64,000 bases of DNA from Chryseomonas sp014190935 (lineage in GTDB: Bacteria; Pseudomonadota; Gammaproteobacteria; Pseudomonadales; Pseudomonadaceae), in contig NZ_JACHVV010000001.1 in assembly GCF_014190935.1 (NCBI RefSeq), positions 1,054,001-1,118,000 of the forward strand. The letters run 5' to 3'. Both the position numbers and the translations under genes were made by a program. Positions 23,341 to 33,050 of the stretch are shown one piece after another (position 1 is the stretch's first letter; each line of letters begins with the position of its first letter). The notes below the pieces were generated by a model that made no database searches, had not been told where the DNA came from, and saw only the letters and a list, made by a program, of their open reading frames with translations.

Positions 23341-26262
23341 CTAGCCGCCCATCAGCTCCTGCACCCGCGCCGCCAGATTGTCCACGGCGAAGGGCTTGGT
23401 GAGGATCTCCATGCCGGGGTCCAGGTGGCCGTTGCCGATGGCGGCGTTCTCGGCATAGCCGGTGATGAACAGGGTCTTCAGCCCCGGGCGGGACTGGCGA
23501 CCCGCCTCGGCCATCTGCCGGCCGTTCATGCCACCGGGCAGGCCGACGTCGGTGATCAGCAGGTCCAGGTGCACAGCGGACTGCAGGATCTTCAGGCCGG
23601 TCAGGCTGTCGGCGGCTTCGATCACCGCGTAGCCGAGGTCTTCGAGGATATCCACCACCAGCATCCGCACAGTCGGTTCGTCGTCGACGATGAGCACCGT
23701 CTCGCCCTGGGCGCTGCTGGCCATGTCCAGGCGCGTGGCCAGGTCTTCGTCGGCGGCGGCCTCGCCCAGATAACGCGGCAGATAGATGCACAGGGTGGTG
23801 CCCTGGCCGACTTCGGAGTAGAGCCGCACCTGACCGCCCGACTGACGCGCGAAGCCATAGATCATCGACAGGCCCAGGCCGGTGCCCTGGCCGATCGGCT
23901 TGGTGGTGAAGAAGGGCTCGAACACCCGGGCCGCCACCTCCGGCGGAATGCCCACCCCGGTATCCGTCACGCACAGCGACAGGTACTGGCCTTCCGGCAA
24001 ATCCTGGGCACGGGCGGTCTCGCGATCCATCCAGCGATTGGCGGTCTCGATGGTGATGCGACCGCCCTCGGGCATGGCGTCGCGGGCGTTGATGCAGAGA
24101 TTGAGCAGGGAGTTTTCCAGCTGGCTGGGGTCGACCAGCGCCGACCAGAGACCCGTGGCGCCGACGGTCTCGACCTGGATGCCCGGGCCGACGGTGCGCT
24201 GGATGAGTTCGGTGAGGCCATCGATCAGCTGGTTGACGTCCACCGGTCGTGGCGCCAGGGTCTGGCGCCGGGAAAAGGCCAGCAGCCGGTGGGTGAGGGC
24301 GGCGGCGCGCTTGGCCGCGCCCTGAGCGGCGACCAGATAGCGATCGAGTTCGCGCAGGCGGCCCTGGGCGATGCGCGTCTCCATCAGTTCCAGCGCCCCG
24401 GAGATACCGGCCAGCAGGTTGTTGAAGTCATGGGCGAGGCCGCCGGTGAGCTGGCCGACGGCTTCCATCTTCTGCGACTGGCGCAGCTTTTCCTCGGCCT
24501 GCATCAATTCCGCCGAGCGCTCGGCGACGCGGATCTCCAGGGTGTCGTTGAGGGTGCGCAGGGCGGCCAGGGCCTTGTCGCGCTCGGCTTCGATGGCGCG
24601 GCGCTCCTCGACATCGATGAGCACCCCGGGAAAGCGCAGCGGGGTGCCGTCGGTGTCCAGCTCCACCCGGCCGTTGGCTTCGATCCAGTAGTAGCGGCCA
24701 TCGGCGCGCCGCACCCGGTATTGATGCGCGAAGGAGCCGGCCTGGGTGATCGCCACCTCGATGGCCCGGGCGAGGCCCTCCTGGTCATCGGGGTGAACGT
24801 TGGTGACCACCTGCGCCAGGCTCAGGCCCTTGCGGCCCAGCTGCGGATCGAGGTCGAAGACCGTGGCGAAGGCTTCGTCCACGGTGAATCTGTCGGTTGG
24901 CAGGTCCCAGTGCCAGGTGCCGATGATGGCGCCGGCGGAGAGCGCCAGCTGCACCCGCTCGATGTTTTCCCGGGCCAGGGCCTCGCTGATGCGCAGTCGT
25001 TCCTCGGCATTGCGCCGCTCGGTCACGTCGCTGAAGAGGATGGCGATCTGGCGCTCGTCCGGGTCGCCGACCCGCACGGCACGCACGTCGAACCAGCGTT
25101 CGAAGGTGTTGGCGTAGTTCTCGAAGGTGGCCGGTTCGCCGGTCTTGGCCACATGGCCATAGGTGTCGAACCAGAACTGCTCCAGGTTGGGCGCGAATTC
25201 GGTCACCCACTTGCCGCGCAGATTGACCCCGGCCTGGCGCTCGAACGCTGGGTTGGCTTCCAGGAAGCGGTAGTCGATGGGCTTGTCGTCGGCATCGAAC
25301 TTGACCTGGACGATGGCGAAGGCCGAGCCGATGGTCTCGATGATGGCGCGAAAGCGCTCCTCGCTCTTGCGCAGGGCGGTTTCGGCCGTCTGCAGCTGAC
25401 TCATGTCCAGCATGGCGCCGATCATCCGCGTGGGGCGGCCGTAGACATCACGGATCACCCGACCGCGGTCGAACACCAGCGCATAGGAGCCGTCCACACG
25501 CAGAAAGCGGTATTCGTCGGTCCAGACCAGGCCGTCGCCATCGATCACCCCATGGATGGAGGCGTCGATTCGCGTGCGGTCGTCCGGATGGATCTGGGCG
25601 AGCCACCAGCTGCCGGTAGAGTCCATCGCTTCAGGGGCGTGGCCATAGGCTGCGGTCAAGGCTTCGTTCCAGCGCACCTGGCCGGTGCTGAAGTCCCAAT
25701 CCCAGATGGCGTCATTGGTGGCTTCGGCCACCAGCCGGTAGCGTTCCTGGGTTTCCTTGAGCGCCAGGCCCGCCAGGTGTTCGACGGTACGATCGCGCAG
25801 GATCTTGACGAACCCCAGGGGCTCGCCATCGTCGTCGGTCAGGGCCATCATCTCGCCCGAGGCCCAGAAGCGCTGGCCGTCCTTGCGCAGGTGCCAGCGC
25901 TCGTCCAAGGCGCTGCCATCCCGCAAAGCCCTGGCCATCTCGTACGCGGCACGACGGTTGGCCCGGTCTTCAGGAGTAAAGAAGCGCGAGGCATCCTCGC
26001 CGATCATCTCCTGGGCGGTCCAGCCCATGACCTGCTCGGCGCCCGGATTCCAGTCCGTGATGAGCCCCTCACGGTCGCAGACCACGATGGCGAACTGGGT
26101 GGTGCTTTCCAGCACGGCGCGGCTGCGTGCCTTGCTGGGGCGGCGGGCGGCGTCTTTGTCCGGCAGGGCCTCCTGCAAGGCGGCGCGCAGGCGCAGCACC
26201 TCGGCTTCGAGTTCGGCGCGCGTCAGCGTGGCCAGGGGTCCCTCACTCATCTTGCTGGGCAT
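23341..26262 (-). CDS. soluble hybrid sensor histidine kinase with multiple PAS domains
   Basis: A 973-residue protein without membrane helices. In order: PAS domains (about 45-165, 175-295, 300-425 and 430-565, with tell-tale EQVMGWTAQEMIGEDASRFF and IHPDDRTRIDASI), a short coiled segment (about 565-600), HisKA with H611 (GGLAHDFNNLLAGISGALEL), HATPase (NLCINARDAMPEGGR, GVGIPPEVAARVFEPFFTTK, GTGLGLSMIYG) and a C-terminal receiver with D905 (LLITDVGLPGGMNG). No output domain, so it must pass phosphate to a separate regulator or Hpt protein, none of which is adjacent. PAS content suggests sensing of redox, light or a small ligand. A second in-frame ATG at 26250 is possible. Confidence 0.9.
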   Translation of the reverse strand: MPSKMSEGPLATLTRAELEAEVLRLRAALQEALPDKDAARRPSKARSRAVLESTTQFAIVVCDREGLITDWNPGAEQVMGWTAQEMIGEDASRFFTPEDRANRRAAYEMARALRDGSALDERWHLRKDGQRFWASGEMMALTDDDGEPLGFVKILRDRTVEHLAGLALKETQERYRLVAEATNDAIWDWDFSTGQVRWNEALTAAYGHAPEAMDSTGSWWLAQIHPDDRTRIDASIHGVIDGDGLVWTDEYRFLRVDGSYALVFDRGRVIRDVYGRPTRMIGAMLDMSQLQTAETALRKSEERFRAIIETIGSAFAIVQVKFDADDKPIDYRFLEANPAFERQAGVNLRGKWVTEFAPNLEQFWFDTYGHVAKTGEPATFENYANTFERWFDVRAVRVGDPDERQIAILFSDVTERRNAEERLRISEALARENIERVQLALSAGAIIGTWHWDLPTDRFTVDEAFATVFDLDPQLGRKGLSLAQVVTNVHPDDQEGLARAIEVAITQAGSFAHQYRVRRADGRYYWIEANGRVELDTDGTPLRFPGVLIDVEERRAIEAERDKALAALRTLNDTLEIRVAERSAELMQAEEKLRQSQKMEAVGQLTGGLAHDFNNLLAGISGALELMETRIAQGRLRELDRYLVAAQGAAKRAAALTHRLLAFSRRQTLAPRPVDVNQLIDGLTELIQRTVGPGIQVETVGATGLWSALVDPSQLENSLLNLCINARDAMPEGGRITIETANRWMDRETARAQDLPEGQYLSLCVTDTGVGIPPEVAARVFEPFFTTKPIGQGTGLGLSMIYGFARQSGGQVRLYSEVGQGTTLCIYLPRYLGEAAADEDLATRLDMASSAQGETVLIVDDEPTVRMLVVDILEDLGYAVIEAADSLTGLKILQSAVHLDLLITDVGLPGGMNGRQMAEAGRQSRPGLKTLFITGYAENAAIGNGHLDPGMEILTKPFAVDNLAARVQELMGG

Positions 26263-26644
26263 CCTCGGGGGAAGGGATCTTCAGGGTCGTTCGACCGCAA
26301 AAAGTCGGAGAGTGTGGCAAGGGCCCGCGAGGGCGAAAAGGCCCTGCCGCTGATCGGCAAACCCAGCGGATCGGTGGCTTGCCAGTGGCCGGGCAAAACC
26401 GCTGCATGTGAGCGAAACGGTGCGCTCGTGCGGGCTCCCGGGCTAGACGAGGGCAAGCGCAGCGGCGGCTGGCCGGTAGCCGGGGCCCAGGATCGCGCTA
26501 TGCCCGCGCGCCTGACCGTCCGACCCGGGGGACGAACGGTCAGCAACCGGAACCCGGTCGCTGCCCGGGCTCTCTACGGTTGCACGCGGCGGACCCGGCA
26601 AGGGCCCGCGCCCGTCCCCAGACCGCTCAAGGAGCACCCCGCGC
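26263..26644. other. 382-bp divergent intergenic region with an inverted repeat
   Basis: No gene is supported. The region must hold promoters of the hybrid kinase (minus) and the APC permease (plus). The only clear structure is the inverted repeat at 26512-26543. A short Ala/Arg-rich frame on either strand lacks a ribosome-binding site. Confidence 0.5.
26512..26543. repeat. inverted repeat upstream of the APC permease
   Basis: CTGACCGT (26512-26519) and ACGGTCAG (26536-26543), perfect 8-bp arms with a 16-base GC-rich spacer, about 100 bp before the permease start. It could be an operator or a leader hairpin. Confidence 0.4.
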
Positions 26645-27961
26645 ATGGCCACGGAATCCTCTCCCGCAACCGCTACGCTCAAACGCGCCATCACCCTGCC
26701 CATGCTGCTGTTCTTCATTCTCGGCGACGTGCTCGGCGCCGGCGTCTACGCCCTGGCCGGGACCATCGCCGGGCGGGTCGGTGGGGCCATCTGGGCGCCC
26801 TTGCTGATCGCCTTGCTGTTCGCCCTGCTGACCGCCGCCTCCTATGCCGAACTGGTCACCAAGTACCCCAGAGCGGGTGGCGCGGCAGTGTTTGCCGAGC
26901 GGGCCTTCGGCCGACCCTGGCTGTCCTTTCTGGTGGGCTTCTCGATGCTGGCCGCCGGGGTCACCAGTGCCGCGGGCCTGGCGGTGGCCTTTGCCGGTGG
27001 CTATCTGCAGGCCCTGGTGCCCTGGCCGGCCAGTTGGGTCTGCCTGGCTTTCCTGGTGCTCATCGGCCTGCTCAACGCCCGGGGCATCAAGGAATCGCTG
27101 TCGGTCAATCTGGTGATGACCCTGGTCGAGTTGTCGGGCCTGGTGATCGTCATCGCCGCAGCCGCCTGGTTCGTCGCCCAGGGGCAGGGCGAGCCGGCGC
27201 GACTGCTGGAGGTGGATGCGCCCTCGGCGACCGTGGCCATTCTCAGCGCCTCGCTGCTGGCCTTCTATTCCTTCGTCGGCTTCGAGACCTCGGCCAATCT
27301 GGCCGAAGAGGTGCGTGACGTCAGCCGCGTCTATCCGCGGGCGCTCTTCGGCGCCCTGGTCATCGCCGGTATCGTCTACATGCTGGTGGGCGCTGGCGCC
27401 GCCCTGGTGCTGCCGGTCGACCAGCTCAAGGCCTCGAGTGCGCCGCTGATGGACGTGCTCGGCGCCTCGGGGCTGGGCGTACCGACCCGGCTGTTCGCCG
27501 TCATTGCGCTGATCGCGGTGGCCAACGGCGCGCTACTGACCATGATCATGGCCAGCCGCCTGGCCTATGGCATGGCCCGCCAGGGCCTGCTGCCACCGGT
27601 GCTCGGCCGGGTGCTGCCGCGCCGTCAGACCCCCGGGATCGCCATCCTCGCCACTACCGCGGTGGCCATCGCCCTGACCTATACCAGCACCCTGGATGTG
27701 CTGGCCGAAACCGTGGTGCTGCTGCTCCTGGTGGTGTTCATCAGCACCAATTTGGCGGTGCTGGTGCTCAAGCGCGACCGGGTCGAGCACGCGCACTTCC
27801 GGGTGCACTGGCTCTTTCCGGTGCTGGCGCTGGGTTCCTGTGCCCTGCTGCTGACCCAGCAGGGCGCCGCGACCTGGTGGCGCGCCGGCCTGATGCTACT
27901 GGTCGGGGTGGCGCTCTATGGGCTGACGCGACTGGCCGGTGCGCGCCGGGTCACCGCCTAG
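26645..27961 (+). CDS. APC-superfamily amino acid/amine permease
   Basis: A 438-residue carrier with twelve hydrophobic segments. It starts ITLPMLLFFILGDVLGAGVYALAG, the APC helix-1 pattern with the unwound GAGVY, and contains YAELVTKYPRAGGAAVFAER and FVGFETSANLAEEVRDVSR (helix 6). These mark the amino acid-polyamine-organocation superfamily; the substrate is not predictable. AAGGAG at 26629 supports the ATG at 26645. It is flanked by two unlinked hybrid kinases on the opposite strand, and its stop codon overlaps that of the downstream kinase on a shared CTAG. Confidence 0.85.
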   Translation: MATESSPATATLKRAITLPMLLFFILGDVLGAGVYALAGTIAGRVGGAIWAPLLIALLFALLTAASYAELVTKYPRAGGAAVFAERAFGRPWLSFLVGFSMLAAGVTSAAGLAVAFAGGYLQALVPWPASWVCLAFLVLIGLLNARGIKESLSVNLVMTLVELSGLVIVIAAAAWFVAQGQGEPARLLEVDAPSATVAILSASLLAFYSFVGFETSANLAEEVRDVSRVYPRALFGALVIAGIVYMLVGAGAALVLPVDQLKASSAPLMDVLGASGLGVPTRLFAVIALIAVANGALLTMIMASRLAYGMARQGLLPPVLGRVLPRRQTPGIAILATTAVAIALTYTSTLDVLAETVVLLLLVVFISTNLAVLVLKRDRVEHAHFRVHWLFPVLALGSCALLLTQQGAATWWRAGLMLLVGVALYGLTRLAGARRVTA

Positions 27962-30900
27962 GCGCCCACCAGGGCATAGAGGGTCTGCATGTCGGCCGGC
28001 TTGGTCAGATGATGATCGAAGCCGGCCGCCAGGGCCTCAGCCTTGTCCTGGGCCTGGCCCCAGCCGGTCATGGCGATCAGCCTGACCGCCTGGCCGGCCG
28101 GGGTCGCGCGGATCGCCCGGGCCAGCTGGTGACCGGTCAGGCCCGGCATGCCGATGTCGGAGATGACGATGTCGGGGTCATAGCTCTGGAACAGCGTCAG
28201 GGCCGCCTGGCCGTCGTAGACGACGCGCACCTCGTGGCCGTCCAGCTCCAGCAATTCGGCGATGGTGTCGGCGATGTCGGGGTTGTCGTCCGCCACCAGG
28301 ATCCGCCGCGTGGCGGGCAGCGCCGTCGCCGCTGCGGCGGGTTCCGCCACGGCCGCCGGGGGCGCCACGGTCAGCGGCAGGCTCACGGTGAAGCGGCTGC
28401 CCTGACCCAGGCCGGCGCTGGTCGCGGTGATGTCGCCACCCTGCAGCCGCGCCAGTTCGCGGGACAGCGCCAGGCCGATACCCAGGCCCGGTGAGCGTTC
28501 CGCCAGGCGGGGATCGATCTGACCGAACATCTGGAACAGGTCGGTCAGGCGTTCGGGGGCGATGCCGATGCCGTTGTCGGCGATCTCCACCCGCACCTCG
28601 TCGGCGCCCGCCTGCACGGCGAGGGTGATCCGACCGCCTGCCGGGGTGTAGCGGGCGGCGTTGCCCAGCAGGTTGATGAAGATCTGCTCCAGGCGCAGCG
28701 TATCGGCGTACAGCCAGAGCGGCGCCTCGGGCAGTTGCAGCGCGAAGCTCTGGCCCTTGTCCTGCATTGGCGCCTGGGCCGCGTCGGCGGCCGCCTGGAG
28801 CACCGTCTGCAGGGTTACGAATGCGGTGTGCAGGGTGATGCGGCCAAAGGTGATGCGCGAGATGTCCAGCAGGTCGTTGAGCAGGGCGCCCATGCGCTCC
28901 ACCTGCCGCTCGATGGTCTGGCAACTGCGCTGCTGCTGTTCGAGCGAGGCCTGGGGCGCGGCGATCAGCGCCGCCGCGTTGCGGATGGGCGCCAGGGGAT
29001 TGCGCAGTTCATGGGCCAGTACGGCAAGGAATTCGTCCTTTTGCCGGTCGTTGTCGCGCAGTTGCTGCTCCTGGCGCTTGCGCTCGCTGATGTCGAGAAA
29101 CCAGACCGCCATGTTGCCGTCGAAGGGCGTGGCGCTGATCTGCAGCCAGCAACTGGCGCCGCTGGCATCAGGGCCCTGCGCTTCGACGGACCAGGCCGCC
29201 TCGCCGGCCTGGTGCTCCGTGCAGAGCTGCAGGATTCGCGCACTGGCCCAGGGCAGGCGGGCGCTCGCGGCGCTGCTGTCGAGGCCCAGGGTGGTGGCGC
29301 CTATGGGGTTGAGATAGTCCCAGCTGAAAGTGCCCGTGGCAGCGGGCACGGCGATACCGAAGGACACCTGGGAGCTTTCCAAGGCCACCCGCAGCCGGCG
29401 TTGCGAACGCAGGGCGGCTTCCTGGATGCGCGCGCGGTCGATCACCAGCACCGCCTTGGAGGCGCACAGGTCGGCCAGGCGCTGCTGGCGCGGCGTGGGC
29501 TCGCGGGCCTCCGGTAGGTGGACGGTGATGGCGCCCAGGGTGCCGTGCAGGGTACTGCGCAGGGGCACGGCATGCAGGGCGGCGAAGCCCAGGTGCTGGC
29601 CCAGTGCACCCAGGGCGGCGAATTCGGGTGCGCTCGCCAGCGCCGGCACTACCACCCGGGTGTCGCTGCGCACGGCGGCGGCACAGGCGCTCTCCGCCAG
29701 TGGCAGAGCGGCCAGCTGAGCCTGATCCTCGGCCGAGAAACCGGCCGCGAAATACAGCTGCGGTGGCTTGCCGTCTTCCAGCAGCGAGACGCAGCCCTGG
29801 GACGTCTGGTGGAAGCGACAGAGAACCTCGAGGATCTCCTGCAACTGCTGCGGCAGCGAGGGCAACTGCAGCAGGCGGTGATTGAGTCGCTGCAGGACCT
29901 CCAAGTCGGCGACCTGCAGGTGCAGCTGGTCCTGGCTCAGTTGCAGGCTGCGCAGGTAGTCGTCGCGTTCCTCTTCGATCAGCCTGCGGGCGTCGGCAGC
30001 GGCCAGCAGGGCTTCGCCGACCTGGCGGATCTCCAGCACGTCGCTGTCCGGCAGCACCGGCGGCAGGCGCTGCCCCAGGGCCTGGGCGGCCTCCTGCAGC
30101 GCCTGCACCGGCCGGCTGATCCGCCGCGACAGCAGCAGCGCCATCGCCCAGGCGAAGGCCACCGACAGCGCCAGGCCGCCGCCATAGAGGGCGAAGGAGC
30201 GGGTAGCCGCCGTCGATACCTCCGCGTTGGGGATGGCCGTGGTCACCGTCCAGCCGGAGTCGGGCAGCCGCACGAAGGCCGTGTAGACGTCATGGCCTTC
30301 GCGGGTCCGGGCGAGGCCGACGCCCTCGTCACCGGGCTGCGCCAGCAGCCTGGCCAGGCCCGGCGTGGCGCCCTGGCCAAGGGTCTCGTCGTGCAGGGTG
30401 GTGCGGGCAATACGCAGACCCTGGCGATCGAACACTGAACCGACCCAGTTCTTGGGCAGGGTGCGGGTCATGCGGGCGACGCGGATGCTCTCCGGGGTCA
30501 TCACGGCGGTCAGCACGAAGTCCAGCTGGCCGTGGCGCTGCACGGGCACCCGCACCGGAAAGGCCAGTTGGCCGGAGGGCCCCTTGCCCAGCTGGCCAAT
30601 CACCGGGCGGCGCAGGGCGACCACCTCGGCGAAGCTGTCCGGCTCGGCCAGCGGACCCGCGGGCTGCCGGTGGTGCGTAGATATGCGCCGGACGACCTGG
30701 CCATCCGGCGTGGCCAGCAGCACCGTGCGCCAGCCCGGCACCAGCGGCAGGACCCGCTCGACCAGGGTGGCGAAGCCCTCCAGGTCGCCCGCCGCCAGCA
30801 GCGGCGACTCGGCCAGGGCCTGGAGGATGGTCACCGAACGGCGCAATTCGCTTTCGATGGTGGTGGCCGCCTGGCGACTGGACTCCAGCGCACGCTGTTC

Positions 30901-31050
30901 GGCTTCGTGCTGCTGGTGATGAACGAGCAGCCAAAGCCCCAGCCCGGCCACCAGCGCCAGGGGCACGATCCCGGCGAAGGCGATGGCCAGCAGGCGGTTG
31001 CGCAGGGGGACCAGATGCGCAGGGCGAAGCTTCGTCGGCGACATAGGCAT
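27958..31050 (-). CDS. membrane hybrid sensor histidine kinase (Cache-HAMP-GAF-PAS)
   Basis: A 1030-residue protein. A helix near 18-40 (GIVPLALVAGLGLWLLVHH), a periplasmic Cache-like sensor (about 45-290), a second helix (about 290-312), HAMP, a coiled segment, GAF (about 395-540), PAS (about 560-660), HisKA with H680 (LAVLAHELRNPLAPIRNAAA), HATPase (NLLGNAARYTPAGGR, GLGIGLALSRELARLQGG) and a C-terminal receiver with D965 (IVISDIGMPGLTGHQ). Full catalytic set. The extracytoplasmic Cache domain suggests a small organic ligand. It is convergent with the APC permease and its stop is shared with it (CTAG at 27958-27961). A chemoreceptor gene is divergent upstream. Confidence 0.88.
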   Translation of the reverse strand: MPMSPTKLRPAHLVPLRNRLLAIAFAGIVPLALVAGLGLWLLVHHQQHEAEQRALESSRQAATTIESELRRSVTILQALAESPLLAAGDLEGFATLVERVLPLVPGWRTVLLATPDGQVVRRISTHHRQPAGPLAEPDSFAEVVALRRPVIGQLGKGPSGQLAFPVRVPVQRHGQLDFVLTAVMTPESIRVARMTRTLPKNWVGSVFDRQGLRIARTTLHDETLGQGATPGLARLLAQPGDEGVGLARTREGHDVYTAFVRLPDSGWTVTTAIPNAEVSTAATRSFALYGGGLALSVAFAWAMALLLSRRISRPVQALQEAAQALGQRLPPVLPDSDVLEIRQVGEALLAAADARRLIEEERDDYLRSLQLSQDQLHLQVADLEVLQRLNHRLLQLPSLPQQLQEILEVLCRFHQTSQGCVSLLEDGKPPQLYFAAGFSAEDQAQLAALPLAESACAAAVRSDTRVVVPALASAPEFAALGALGQHLGFAALHAVPLRSTLHGTLGAITVHLPEAREPTPRQQRLADLCASKAVLVIDRARIQEAALRSQRRLRVALESSQVSFGIAVPAATGTFSWDYLNPIGATTLGLDSSAASARLPWASARILQLCTEHQAGEAAWSVEAQGPDASGASCWLQISATPFDGNMAVWFLDISERKRQEQQLRDNDRQKDEFLAVLAHELRNPLAPIRNAAALIAAPQASLEQQQRSCQTIERQVERMGALLNDLLDISRITFGRITLHTAFVTLQTVLQAAADAAQAPMQDKGQSFALQLPEAPLWLYADTLRLEQIFINLLGNAARYTPAGGRITLAVQAGADEVRVEIADNGIGIAPERLTDLFQMFGQIDPRLAERSPGLGIGLALSRELARLQGGDITATSAGLGQGSRFTVSLPLTVAPPAAVAEPAAAATALPATRRILVADDNPDIADTIAELLELDGHEVRVVYDGQAALTLFQSYDPDIVISDIGMPGLTGHQLARAIRATPAGQAVRLIAMTGWGQAQDKAEALAAGFDHHLTKPADMQTLYALVGA

Positions 31051-31271
31051 TTCAATGGCGGAAAAGGCTCATTCTAGCCTGAGTTCGAGTGGCCTTTTGC
31101 CAGGGCTGCGATTCCGTCGTCGGCTCGGTGCATATCGCTGGAGGCCGCGCCGGCTCTAGCCTGCAGCTTATCGAGGGGGTGCCGTTGATCGGCGATGGGT
31201 GGCTATTCAGCCAGGGGGGGTGGCGCCGAACAGAAGGAGGTGAATCTGCCTTTTCTGCCCGGAGTTACTCC

Positions 31272-32891
31272 ATGCGTACCCTGAAATTGTCGGCCCGTTC
31301 GGCCGTGTGCTTTGCCGCCGTCACCCTGTTGCTGCTGGTGCTCGCCGTCACCTCCGCCCTGGGCCTGAATTCCCTGTACAAGGCTGAACAGGATGTCGAG
31401 ACCAACTGGATGGCCAGCATCGCCCAGACCGCGAAGATGGACTCCCTGGTTCTGCGCCTGCGCCTGGAGACCCTGCGCATGGTGGCCTCGGAAGACGAGC
31501 AGATGAAGCAGATTGCCGCCGCGACCATCACTCAGACGCGTGGCCAGCTGCAACAGGAGGTTGCGGCGTACCAGGCCTTGGTCGCTTCGCCTGAGGAGCA
31601 GCGGTTGGCCGATGCCGTGTCCGCTGGCGTCAAGGCCTACGATGCGCGCCTGGACGAGATTCTCACCATCGCCCGGACCCGTCCGGCCAGCGAAGGCATT
31701 ACCTTTACCAATGCCAACATCCGTCCGCTGACCAACGACCTGCAGGAGAAGATCGTCGCCCTGGCTGACTTCAACCAGCGCGGCGCCAAGGAGGCCGGCC
31801 AGCTGGCTACCCAGACCTACAGCCACAACCTCTGGGTCCTCGGGGTGATCTCCGCCGTGGCCGTGGTCCTCACCGTGGTGCTGGCGGTGCTCTACACCCG
31901 CAGCATCCTGCAGCCGCTGCGCCAGGTGCTGACCATCAACCAGCGTATCGCCGACGGCGATCTGCGGGTGTCGGCCGTGGCCGAGGGTCGCGACGAAATG
32001 GCGGACCTGATGCGCGCCACGGTGCAGATGCAGCAGACCCTGCGCGACACCGTCAGCCACATCGGCGAAGCCTCGACCCAGCTGGCGTCCGCCGCCGAAG
32101 AAATGAACGCCGTGACCGAAGAGGGCAGCCGTGGGCTGCAACGGCAGAACAGCGAAGTGGAGCAGGCGGCTACCGCGGTCAACGAGATGACCGCCGCGGT
32201 CGAGGAGGTGGCCCGCAACGCCGCCTCGGCCTCCACCTCGGCGCAGCAGTCCGAGCGCTCCACCGGTCTGGGCGCGGCCCGTGTCACCGAGACGGTCAAT
32301 GCCATCCAGTCGCTGACCGGCACCGTGTCCCACACCAGCGAGCAGATCGTCGCCCTGGCCGGGCAGGCGCAAGGCATCGCCACCGTGGTCGACGTGATCC
32401 GCGGCATCGCCGAGCAGACCAACCTGCTGGCGCTGAACGCCGCCATCGAAGCCGCCCGGGCCGGCGAACAGGGCCGTGGCTTCGCCGTGGTCGCCGACGA
32501 GGTACGGGCCCTGGCCCACAGGACCCAGGAGTCCACCCGTGAGATCGAACAGATGATCGGCGGCATCCAGAGCGGTTCGGAGGGTGCCGTCCAGGCCATG
32601 CAACGCAGCCGCGACGAGGCCACCGCCACCCTGAAGATCGCCAACGAAGCCGGCGCTGCCTTGGCGGAGATCGCCCGCTCCATCACCGAGATCAACGAGC
32701 GCAATTTCCTCATCGCCACGGCCTCGGAAGAGCAGGCCCAGGTCGCCCGGTCGGTGGACCAGAATCTGGTCAGCATCCGCGACCTGTCGATCCAGACCTC
32801 GGCCGGTGCCCACCAGACCGCCGCGGCCGCCCATGAGGTCTCGCGCCTGGCGGTGGACATGAATCGCCTGGTCGGTCGCTTCTCGGTCTGA
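31272..32891 (+). CDS. methyl-accepting chemotaxis protein
   Basis: A 539-residue chemoreceptor: helix at about 8-30, a four-helix-bundle-type periplasmic ligand domain (about 35-190), second helix (about 190-212), HAMP, then the long cytoplasmic coiled coil with the tip VVDVIRGIAEQTNLLALNAA and IEAARAGEQGRGFAVVADEV. No C-terminal CheR-binding pentapeptide. The ATG at 31272 has GGAG seven bases upstream, but that GGAG can pair with CTCC immediately before the ATG; a full AAGGAGGTGA lies 28 bases upstream without a start codon. It sits beside a Cache-type hybrid kinase. A textbook terminator follows. Confidence 0.92.
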   Translation: MRTLKLSARSAVCFAAVTLLLLVLAVTSALGLNSLYKAEQDVETNWMASIAQTAKMDSLVLRLRLETLRMVASEDEQMKQIAAATITQTRGQLQQEVAAYQALVASPEEQRLADAVSAGVKAYDARLDEILTIARTRPASEGITFTNANIRPLTNDLQEKIVALADFNQRGAKEAGQLATQTYSHNLWVLGVISAVAVVLTVVLAVLYTRSILQPLRQVLTINQRIADGDLRVSAVAEGRDEMADLMRATVQMQQTLRDTVSHIGEASTQLASAAEEMNAVTEEGSRGLQRQNSEVEQAATAVNEMTAAVEEVARNAASASTSAQQSERSTGLGAARVTETVNAIQSLTGTVSHTSEQIVALAGQAQGIATVVDVIRGIAEQTNLLALNAAIEAARAGEQGRGFAVVADEVRALAHRTQESTREIEQMIGGIQSGSEGAVQAMQRSRDEATATLKIANEAGAALAEIARSITEINERNFLIATASEEQAQVARSVDQNLVSIRDLSIQTSAGAHQTAAAAHEVSRLAVDMNRLVGRFSV

Positions 32892-32909
32892 TCGGCAGTC
32901 GGACGCGCG

Positions 32910-32950
32910 AAAGGCCCTGCCGAGAGCCCCTCGGCAGGGCCTTTTCGTTT
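32910..32950 (+). terminator. rho-independent terminator of the chemoreceptor gene
   Basis: Perfect 15-bp arms, AAAGGCCCTGCCGAG (32910-32924) and its complement (32930-32944), five-base loop, followed by TTTTCGTTT-type T-rich sequence (32942-32950). The best intrinsic terminator in the window. Confidence 0.9.
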
Positions 32951-33050
32951 CCCGCCTACCGGCAGGCAGGCAGGCATGGCAGGACCAACGGCCGGGAACC
33001 GGTTCGGGGTCCCCAAGGGTCTGCAGCGAAAGATCCCAGGAGAGACGGCC

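Noticed and set aside
23425..27318. Very long plus-strand open frame (about 1297 codons) antisense to a hybrid kinase and running into the APC gene
   Set aside because: Shadow of high-GC codon usage. It runs across two real genes, has no domain pattern or ribosome-binding site, and is rich in Gly, Ala, Gln and His.
31240..31284. 14-codon leader peptide frame starting in the strong Shine-Dalgarno of the chemoreceptor leader
   Set aside because: The GTG overlaps the ribosome-binding sequence itself, so that site cannot serve it.
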